Positions 55,745 to 64,000 of a stretch of DNA of 64,000 nt are shown here, in pieces (position 1 is the stretch's first letter; each line of letters begins with the position of its first letter). The notes under the pieces were generated by a model. The model was not told the DNA's origin. It ran no database searches and worked only from the letters and a program-made list of their open reading frames with translations. Source of the DNA: Cricetomys ansorgei (Eukaryota > Chordata > Mammalia > Rodentia > Nesomyidae); contig JAMJFZ010001871.1 in NCBI GenBank assembly GCA_026225945.1, positions 529,001 through 593,000 of the forward strand. The letters are read 5' to 3'. The position numbers were made by a program, and so were the translations under genes.

Positions 55745-55930
55745 TGTGTTTTGTTGTTTTCAGAGAGGAAGAAGGAGAGATGGAGAGAGGAGAAAGAAAG
55801 AGAGAGAGAAAGAGAGAAAGAGAGAGAGGGAGAGAAGAATATGGGGAGAGAAGTGCAGAAGATCTGAGAAGAGTTGGGGGAGGGGAAATAATATGACCAA
55901 AATATATTGTATGAAGAGCATTTAAGTAAA
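55745..55930 (+). mobile_element. Rodent L1 3' terminus, sense, with GA-rich tract
   Basis: A GA-rich tract (55760-55850) leads into 'gagaagagttgggggagggg', 'aaataatatgaccaaaatat' and 'attgtatgaag', the typical last bases of a rodent Lx-type L1. With the inverted segment to its left it forms one 5'-inverted insertion. Confidence 0.75.
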
Positions 55931-57557
55931 ACATATCGTGCTTAGGTCCAAAAAAGAAAAAAATTAACATGAAGTTCACGTTCCAGATTATATGTGGTTA
56001 TAATTCACGATCATGAGAATGAAATAAAAAGGATTCCATCAATACTAACATATACCATCTAAAACACGATCTGTTTCATGACTCTAAAGTGATAATGTAC
56101 TAAGTCTTGCCCGCTTTCTGATGTTACACTTCAAATAACTATGTTAATGCTTTGAGCGTTTTATTAGTGTGATATTTAGGAAATGAATGAGATTGTAGTA
56201 CACAACCACGTAAATTGCCATTAAAAACTTGAGAAGGGTACTTGTTCTGTCATTTTAAGCAATTGATAAAAATTGAGGTGTCTGAAGTTCACATTAATAG
56301 ATGCTTAGCAGAAGGATCAGTTTTTCTTATTAGTTCATGTCTTTCATTTTAGCCATTGAAATAATGTGTACAAAATGAACCTGAAATGATATAGTTGTCC
56401 CACAATAAGTGAGCACCTGTAATTAATTATGTTTAAATAGATAACTGTCCAATAGACATCACCCATAGGGAAGACCATGCTAATTGTTTTACCAGTGCCA
56501 AACAGGCAGCCCTGAAAACACATATATATGTAACATTATATAGTCTCAACAGGTTATATTTAGAAATATATATACATATATATATATATGAATACATATA
56601 TGCATGCAATAACAATTGATGGAAAACAGAGACCAGGGATTTGAAGAAGAGCAGAGATGAGTATATCTGAGGTTTTGGATGAGGAAAGGGAACGGATTTG
56701 TAATTAAAATACAGTCTCAAAAGTAAAACAACAATACTGCAGAGACAACATATTCATCATATCATATAATTTTTACTAATTTAATTAACCAATTTCTAGA
56801 TGACAGTGTGGGGAAAAGACACACTACGCAAAACATAAAAAGAAGTTTTCACTAAAAAAATCAAGATCCCCATAATTATTTATTATTCTCTCTAAAAATG
56901 CAAAATTGTGGGAATAACCTGCTTCTAGCTTGTAATTTGAAGCCAATTGCATGGATTTGGTGAAAATCACTTTTCCAAAGCACAGAATGCAAAGGAGTCT
57001 GGACACAACAAATAACACAATGCTGTTAAATCTTCTGTTTTTTAATACATTGAAATATGTTACAGCATGTTAACATAGATGCACCCTATGGGTACACACC
57101 ATATAAGGGAGAAATTATAGACATAGAGATACGCAGATGTATCATTGTGTTGCATCTCTGAGATTCTTTACAAAGAATGATTTGTTGTCTAGCCTATTAG
57201 GTATCCAGTCAGTAAACAAACACCTGCGTCAGATCCTTAGGGTTCAGCTCAACTGTAGAGGTCCAAACTACTTAAAGTAATGTGCTTCCTATAGATGTTA
57301 GGATCTAGTGATGGAAAGGATGAAGTTTCATCATTTTATCCAGGTGTAAGATATTTGTAAATGTTTGTATATGTTGTCAAGATGACTAAGACTGTCCTGG
57401 GTAAGAATCACAATTTTTAATTTGCCTTGACTCAATTGTGCTTTCTCTTTTCAATGTTGGATCCTAATAAGCAAGTAGAACCCAAGAGCCCCCAGGTCTT
57501 GTAATAATCTGTATCTGAAAGTGATGATGATGATATGTGCATGTTCATTTTCAAATG
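55931..57557. other. Unassigned sequence with AT dinucleotides
   Basis: Contains an interrupted (TA)n tract at 56560-56605. Otherwise AT-rich with no recognised repeat or gene. Confidence 0.5.
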
Positions 57558-57612
57558 GATAGATGGATAGATAGGTAGATGATTGATTGATAGATGATTG
57601 ATAGATAGAGAA
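57558..57612. repeat. (GATA)/(GATT) tetranucleotide tract
   Basis: GATAGATG, GATT and GATAGATA words, adjoining the GT tract to the right. Confidence 0.93.
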
Positions 57613-57614
57613 GT

Positions 57615-57617
<3 letters not shown>

Positions 57618-57654
<37 letters not shown>
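57618..57654. repeat. (GT)18 microsatellite
   Basis: Uninterrupted GT dinucleotides. Confidence 0.97.
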
Positions 57655-57656
<2 letters not shown>

Positions 57657-57944
57657 AGAGAAAGTTTCTGAGACTCTGTTTATGTGTGCCTGTGTATTTT
57701 TTACAGCAAGTTCATGTGGATAAAACTCTTGATTTTACTATTTACTAAATGAAGACTATAATTTTTTTCAGAAGGATATACTAATATTTAATTTACTTAC
57801 TACATGAAAATTCAGAACAATGATCAACAAATGTCAATGATTTGAATATTAAAACATGCATATGTTTTAATGTGAAGCTGTATGTAATTGTGTATATAAT
57901 ATAGATAAAGACTTATGACTGCTTACATGTATTTCTTTTAAAAC

Positions 57945-58262
57945 CTCTTTGTGTGTATACATGTGTGACTACTGGCATGTGCATGCTGGTATGTTTGAGT
58001 GGAGGACAGACCTCCAGGGTAAGGTCTGACTCTCCACTTTGTTTAAGATAGTTTAAGTCTTCTGCTATTCACTATGGACATTAGACTAGTTAGCCTGAAG
58101 GCTTCTGGGGATTCTTCTGCCTCCACCTCCCTTCATGCCAAAGGAGCATCAGAAATACAGACATGTGCTGTTGCATCTGGCATTAAAGCGATTCTGTGGA
58201 TTCATACTCTGGTTCTCACATTTTTAAGGCAAGTGATTACCCACTGAGTTCTACTCATCCCT
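57945..58262 (-). repeat. B4-type SINE, antisense, near full length
   Basis: Tail 'tgtgtgtatacatgtgtgac', then 'gagtggaggacagacctcca', 'gaaggcttctggggattctt', 'ctgcctccacctcccttcat', 'acagacatgtgctgttgcat', and head-side 'ttacccactgagttctactc'. This is the full antisense B4 order. Confidence 0.8.
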
Positions 58263-58712
58263 ATGTATTCTGTCTGTTGATGAAGATTACTGGGATGTAT
58301 GAATCTTCATTTATGCAAATCACATTCTAGAATATACTGATTACTGCTAAAAGCTGCTCATTTTCCATGCTTAGAACAGTTTATTGACAAAACTCCCTCA
58401 TTTCCATATACAACAGACTCTGTTTTTCATCAATATCACTGTAATAACTCCAAACAGTCTTTATATGTAACAAGTTACTTTTTACTCATAGAGTCTCAGG
58501 AAAATACAATTCCTATATATAAAAAAAAATAGAAGGCTCTATCTATATGGAACTCTTTTCCTCTATCCAATGATTTGCCTTAGGAATATGCTATTCTTAA
58601 ACCCGAGTTTTAGTGTAACAAATAAGTACTAGAGGTTTCCTTTCAAAAAGTCATTTTTGAAACATGTGTACAAATGGAAGTTTAGCAAAAATATGAGTCT
58701 GACACTCATATT
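58263..58712. other. Unassigned sequence
   Basis: No gene or recognised repeat. Confidence 0.5.
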
Positions 58713-58868
58713 TCCTGGCTGGTTTGAAGTCAAACTTGATGCAACCTAGAAACATCTAAGAAAAAGAAATTTAATTGAGAAAATACCTCCATCAAACCAG
58801 ACTGTAGGCAACCCTGTAGGGCATTTTATTAATAAATGATTAATGTGGGAGGACTCAACCCAGTAGCA
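58713..58868 (+). mobile_element. MaLR-type LTR, sense, 5' half of an interrupted copy
   Basis: 'tcctggctggtttgaagtca', 'aatttaattgagaaaatacc', 'tccatcaaaccagactgtag' and 'gcaaccctgtagggcatttt' match the 5' half of the LTR at 35931. The match stops at about 58868 and resumes at 59527 at the corresponding place. Confidence 0.7.
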
Positions 58869-59205
58869 TGGGATAAACACCAAGAACAGCAGCAGTAAAG
58901 GAGTGGAGCCAGCCACAGCCCAAAGGATAAACTGTGTGCGCTGCAGAGGGCTGAGTCTAGAAAGTGATCCAAGCCCTTCAAGAAAATCGTGAGTGAATTC
59001 CTGATAATTGGACATTGATAATAATGTTTTTCTTTTGTCCATAGGCATTGTGAAAAGCTTAATAGATGTTTGGTTTCATTTGGTTCTGTGCATTAGCAAC
59101 CCTCATGATTGTTCCTCTTGCAAATAGCTCTGCTCATGTAATGTTAAATTACGTTGTAGAGGTGAAGCAAATTTTTTATTGACTTATACAGAAAAGGAGA
59201 ATTTT
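58869..59205. other. Unclassified insert sequence left of the dispersed-family copy
   Basis: Lies inside the interrupted MaLR LTR. 'gtgatccaagcccttcaaga' at 58970 hints at another repeat but I cannot name it. No coding potential. Confidence 0.4.
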
Positions 59206-59506
59206 TGTAGAAGTTTATTTTTAGTTATGTTTAAAATGTTTTTATGCACTGTTGGGAAGGCCTGTCTAGTTATTGACATTTTATGTTGTCTACAGGTATT
59301 GGATTTATGTGGGGGTTGTTTGATTACTAATGATCTGCATGTAGAATACCTGAGTAGTTTTGAGAGAATAAAAACACCTGAGCTCAGATGCTCAGGGTTC
59401 CACTCTCCAGGATGGTGCTTGCCATGATGGTGGTTCTCTCTGCTGAGGGCTGGCAGAGTTTGCACATATGAATATGCCTCCTTTTCTTGTTTGGTGAGCC
59501 ACCACA
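59206..59506 (+). repeat. ~305-bp dispersed family, copy 3 (LTR-like)
   Basis: Starts TGTAGAAGTTTATTTTTAGT and ends 'ggtgagccaccaca'. Contains 'tttgattactaatgatctgc', AATAAAA (59367-59373), 'gctcagggttccactctcca' and 'gtgcttgccatgatggtgg'. Closest to copy 2. It lies inside the gap of the split MaLR LTR. Confidence 0.7.
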
Positions 59507-59526
59507 GTAGGTGTACAAGTATACAA

Positions 59527-59782
59527 GGCATTGTAGGTAGTACTACCCTGGTGCTGGTGGTCTTGTGGACTATAAGACAGCAATGAGGAGCAATCCAGTA
59601 AGCAGCACTCCTCCATGACTTTTGCATCATCTCCTGCCTCCAGGTCCCTGGCCTGCTTTAATTCCTGCCCTAACTGATCTTGAAGATTAATTGTTATATG
59701 AAAGTGTGGAAGAAATAAACCCTTTCCTCCCCAAGTTGTTTTTGGTTATGAGGTTTCATCACAGCAATAGAAACCATAGAGT
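59527..59782 (+). mobile_element. MaLR-type LTR, 3' half of the interrupted copy
   Basis: 'ggtggtcttgtggactataa', 'caatccagtaagcagcactc', 'ctcctgcctccaggtccctg', an AATAAA signal near 59714, and 'catcacagcaatagaaacca' match the 3' half of the LTR at 35931. Confidence 0.8.
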
Positions 59783-62700
59783 AATGGTCTTTCATATTCT
59801 GTTGTATTCTTTAACTGGCTGAAAACAAGGAGATATTTTCCTTGCATCCCTAACTTATGCTGTGATCCTGATTCCACTCTGGGGATATTCTCATGCACAG
59901 TTGGGAGGACCTGATTCCCAGGTTTTCTAGAGGAAACAGGATACCTTTCTCTTGCTCTGAACTCTTTGTGCTTAGCAAAAGTTTTAATCATTAAATCGTA
60001 CACTAAAAGGAATGGACTTGGAGGAGTGTGAGAAGACAGGAATACATGTCTTGTGACAGTTTACTACCCTTAACTTCCATAGACCAAGGGGGTTATTATA
60101 AGGCATATGACCATGAGAACCAAACATTCCAAGTGCCCTTAAGGTATGAACAGAAATCATCACAGAAATAACATATGAAACCATACTATATCTGCCAGGC
60201 ACTTACCTTTTACACATGGACACTACAATCAGATCAAGCTGTCTCCCCAGATGGTTGCAACTATTCTTAAAAGACAAAACCAAAAACTAGATTCTATGTT
60301 TCCCTCTAAAAATAAATTCTGAAAGATCAACATTCAAATTCTCTGTCTTTTTTCCCCTCAGATAACATAGTTGTGCTTGACTTACTGTACAGGAATGCTG
60401 TCTAATGCAAGAATGGTTGGCCCTTTTAACATTTTAGGAACTAGTGATTATTTTAAAATAATGCATTCTAAATTACATTACAATTCTAGTTGTAAGGTGT
60501 ATTTTAAGTACTGTCAGTTCTGTAAGATGCTAGAGAGCAGAGTTCTTATCATAGTCACCTTCACAGTTCTAGAAATTAACATAGAATCCTTAATAGTTCT
60601 GTACAATTTTGTTTCTCTGAATATAATTGAATCAGAATATCAGAAGTTCATGATTGCATCATGTCTTCAAATATGCCTACATGAAAGTTTCTTACCCTAG
60701 TACATTAACTGAACAGTGATTTTCAGAAATTAGCTGGGACATTGGATTTTGTCTTTATTATTTTTTTTCATAGTGTATGTTTCATAAAAGTGAAAACAAG
60801 AAAGCATCATCTCCCACAGAAAAGATATGGATCCTCTTTCCTCAATGTTATATCAACATAAATTAATGGCATTAGAACACAGTATTTTTCCAGTGAATAA
60901 ACCAGCTATGAAGCACAGAAACTCATATTTTAGGTTTAAGTAATATATCCTATAACAGTAAAATTGTGACTGTATAAAATTTATTTAAAATTCTAATAAA
61001 TACACTTACAAGGAAATGCTAAAAATGCATATAGCTTCAACTCAATAATTCATATCTTAGTCCCTGGAAAATGTAACATTTGAACTGTGTGTGTTGCCGG
61101 TTTGACTTGAATGATCCTTCTGCTTATATAATTAACTGGTGTCCCAGGTGTACCTAAATACCGTATTTCCAGAAACTCTGCTGTTCTGAGCTGGAGATTC
61201 GGATTGTTGAGCCAAGTAAATTATTCATGTGTTAAAGTTATTTGGAAAGCTGTGGGTAAAAAAAGATGTTTTCAGCTTTTGCTGATTTATTTCCTTTCCA
61301 TTAAACCAATGGAGATGGATCATTATATGATTTTTAGATATTCTGGAGAAAGCATGAAACTAAATATCTTGATGGAATTATACATTAAGTCCTTGAAGTA
61401 CACAAAGATTATATATAAAATTTATATACGCACTAGCCTGATCCTAATTCCCATGAATTCTAAGCTATACTTCCCACCTCACAGAATTCCACCACTAACT
61501 TTCATCTTGGACTTCAGAAATCAGTTTGTTTGCTTGTTTCATTCCTATAGTTATGTCAAACCCACATACTTCCATGGCACAGTGTTAACAAAAGTATTTA
61601 AAGGCAATCCAAAGAAGACACTTTTTTCTAGGGAGAAAAGGTGAAAGAAAAGTGAATGACAATTTTAAAATGCTTATTGTAAACCATACAGGATGCTCAG
61701 TAGTCACATGTGGTACATACGGAGCTGGCACTGTCTACTGAGGCACCATGATGCCAGTCTGATAAATGAGCAAGCCAAATAACTGATTTATTTAAACTGG
61801 ACTTTTGAGTAGGCACAGAGGCAAGAGATAAATCCTAAAGCTTTTCTCCCTTTTTATTTTTTTTTTTGTCCTTTGCTTTATAGCCTACAGTTAAATAAGA
61901 GAGATGCTACAAATATAAGATACAAAATATCAACTGCCAAATAGAGGAGTACTGATGAAGTAATATGAGAACATTAGGGTTTTGTATTTCATGCTTCAAA
62001 CTGTGCAGGGCAGGAAAGGAATTTGGAAGTTAGCATTTGACTTAGCTCCCAGTGGCTCAAACCTCAGGCAGGGGCATTTGGATGCTATACTGTTTTAAAG
62101 CTGAAAACATTAGGTGCAACCAGATAGGCATAATATAGTTTGGGCTACTTCACAGCTATCATATATTAGACATTTCCTAGATCCTTAAAAAATATCATTT
62201 AAAAATTAGCATTCTACTTCCTTTACTTTGAAGAGGGCCTCTAAAAGTCATCCCCAGGTCATTACAGTCTGTGAAGTATTTACAGTGGCTGGCCTCCGTC
62301 TCACAAGGTTGTGACAGCCATTTTTATGACCACAGGTCACAACCTCCCAAATGTCCCTACAGCTCTAGGGGCTGTAAACCCATAAAGAAGCTACACGTTC
62401 CCATTTCCATGGCTCAAACCAATTTTTTTACTATGAAGCTGTATGTAGGTCATCATCTCTTTTCTTTACAAGACTCAGCAACTGGACTTTATAAGAACTC
62501 GAAGACAGAATTCGTATCCACTGCTGTAACTGCTCTAAGCCTCTCTCTATTTTCCATTTCCTACTGTTTTCTCTTTAGACATAAGAGCATTTTTCACTGA
62601 GTACTTAACGTAAAATCTTGTCTGGCTTGGAGATGGGCTTTATGTTGGTACTGGACGCTCAAGGGTCAGAAGGTCTAAAGTGATGAGTAAATCAAAATAA

Positions 62701-63209
62701 GAAAGTAGGGGCATGGCTCTGGTCCTCGGGTCACCCACAGGGGTGAGGGCTGTTCTTTATAAAAATAAGAACAATAGATGAAGGGAAGAGACATTTGCCT
62801 CTGACTCCATTAGGGCAAGATAATGCAATATCTTTTCAGTCCCAATATAGTCTGCTATTGTTACAATAACATGAGGGCACAGTAAAGGAAAGCTATTTCC
62901 TCTTGGTCAAGAGAAAGGAACCTACTGGCCTCAGTGGAGGGGTAACATTCCAAGCTACTCACAGTATAAGACTTAATCCAGTTAGTGTACTCAGTCACCT
63001 GACTAAGAAACCAAATCTCAGAAAGGCAAATTTATCTGATGCCAAGCTAAAGAGATGGGAGGTATAAGCATCTCTTTAATGGGATAACGTATTCTTACTT
63101 CCCAGATTCCTTGCTTTTCACAGAGCACTACATTTTCTTCTCTTTGGTCCTTTTCTTTTGGATGCTGGCCAGAGCCTATGTATGTTTTCTCTGGTATTTA
63201 CAGGATATT
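59783..63209. other. Unassigned sequence, 3.4 kb
   Basis: The longest stretch without a recognised element. AT-rich. A 146-codon open stretch (61204-61644) lacks an ATG at its start and resembles no family; its first ATG is near 61310. A 109-codon stretch at 62271-62600 is likewise unrecognised. No exon is supported. Confidence 0.5.
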
Positions 63210-63238
63210 AGTTTGTTTGTTTGTTTGTTTGTTTGTTT
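63210..63238. repeat. (TTTG)7 microsatellite
   Basis: Seven TTTG units. Confidence 0.97.
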
Positions 63239-64000
63239 TCTGAAGCTATCTGCTTTTTTACCACGTAGCTGCTTTGCCAAACCTCTATGCTTGGCTCAAA
63301 AGGCATGGAAATCTTTGTCCTTTTCTCCATCTTGCTCTCCCAGGCAGGTGACGTTTAAACATTGCCTTCTATAAAATTTCTTTTTAATTCTAATAAATGT
63401 GTCTTCAAACCTCCTCCTAAGTCTGTTCTTAAATTCTTCATTAATGATAATAAGAACCTTAAGAAGGGACTTTGGTTTATCAAATAACATGGTAAGATTC
63501 CTGTGAGACTAAATTTCATAATGTGAGCCAAAAAAAAAAAAAAACCAACCAAAAGCATCAGCTGTTGAGAAAAATGTATGATTAATTTTGTGGAGAAAGC
63601 ATAACAATGTAGTACAATGTCAGCAATGAGGAGGTCAGATTGTTCAAGAGTGTGAGTGAACACCCACTGGGAATTTCCAGAGATGTTTGCAACAACTAGC
63701 TTTTTCACAGGGCTGTACATTCCTGTGTGGGCAAGAAACATATGGTTTTAATGTTCTTAGGTTTATTTACATAAAATATGAATACATAGTACAAAGATTG
63801 AGTTTCTAATGCATGTACAGCATTAAAGTATGGATCTTATAGATTCATACATGAATCTTGTACGGCATGTTGTTGTACCACTGATTTCTGGCACAGAATA
63901 GGTACTTCTGCACTATTTACTAATATGATGAGTACAAGTCCTGGTATTTGAGGCATCCTCAATTAGATGCTTCAGGAATAGGCATGCGTTATAATGCCTT
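63239..64000. other. Unassigned sequence to window end
   Basis: Contains a 14-base A run near 63531-63544. No gene or recognised repeat. Confidence 0.5.

Noticed and set aside
55615..55979. Open stretches of 89-97 codons in three frames
   Set aside because: They come from the GA-rich tract and 3' end of an L1.
61204..61644. 146-codon open stretch on the plus strand
   Set aside because: It starts at TTG, not ATG; the first ATG lies about 35 codons in. Composition is that of AT-rich random sequence and no domain or family is recognisable.
63270..63375. Exon-like segment with 'ctctcccaggcaggtgacg'
   Set aside because: Resembles a splice acceptor, but the frame is short, closes soon and has no recognisable product.

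Overview
The window is non-coding DNA from a muroid rodent (mouse/rat/vole/hamster group). The evidence is B1 (7SL-derived), B2, B3 and B4 SINEs, rodent-type L1 3' ends, rodent MaLR-type LTRs and a URR1-type hAT miniature transposon. Older mammalian relics (MIR, L1M) are also present. Species is not fixed. I see no young mouse L1Md or IAP and no clean rat ID element, and one B1 (31239) has the 'gatct..gtgagttcgagg' variant common in rat and cricetids. Base composition is AT-rich with few CpGs. I find no supportable protein-coding gene, tRNA, rRNA or CRISPR array. The open frames are short, many rest on simple repeats or SINEs, and several lack an ATG start. The window reads as intergenic sequence or the inside of a very long intron.

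Layout. 0-10 kb: B3 and B4 SINEs, MaLR-type LTR pieces, a 300-bp polypyrimidine tract and a (CA)26 tract. 9.5-14.4 kb is the most structured part. A minus-strand L1M 3' end lies next to a B4 SINE that is split by a 2.3-kb non-coding LTR-type element (two 44-bp direct repeats, a tRNA-Lys-like primer site, a TATA-containing GC-rich 3' segment). A second minus-strand L1 follows, itself split by a B3. 15-24 kb: L1 3' regions, a B2-type SINE, a B4, a (ATG)15 tract and a 224-bp hAT element with terminal inverted repeats. 25-36 kb: a B3 split by a B1, MaLR LTRs, a B2, a (GGGAA)n/(CA)n block, two of three copies of a ~305-bp dispersed family, and a 48-bp minisatellite. 36-50 kb: a complete-looking MaLR LTR, a B1 whose tail became (AAAG)n, a possibly split B4, a MIR, a Z-DNA-prone CG/CA tract and an L1M split by an ID-like SINE. 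51-64 kb: an ancient MaLR LTR, an L1 3' end with a 5' inversion, and an LTR split by 658 bp that contains the third copy of the dispersed family.

The content is best read as layered insertions; nested pairs give relative ages. The only signals that could be regulatory are the 3' segment of the LTR-type element near 13 kb and a 16-bp perfect palindrome with two inverted SOX-type cores near 28.5 kb. I found no convincing new functional system. The observations most worth checking are the mismatched LTR-type element, the ~305-bp three-copy family and the palindrome. Family names come from recognition by eye, not a database search; boundaries are usually good to about 10-30 bases.
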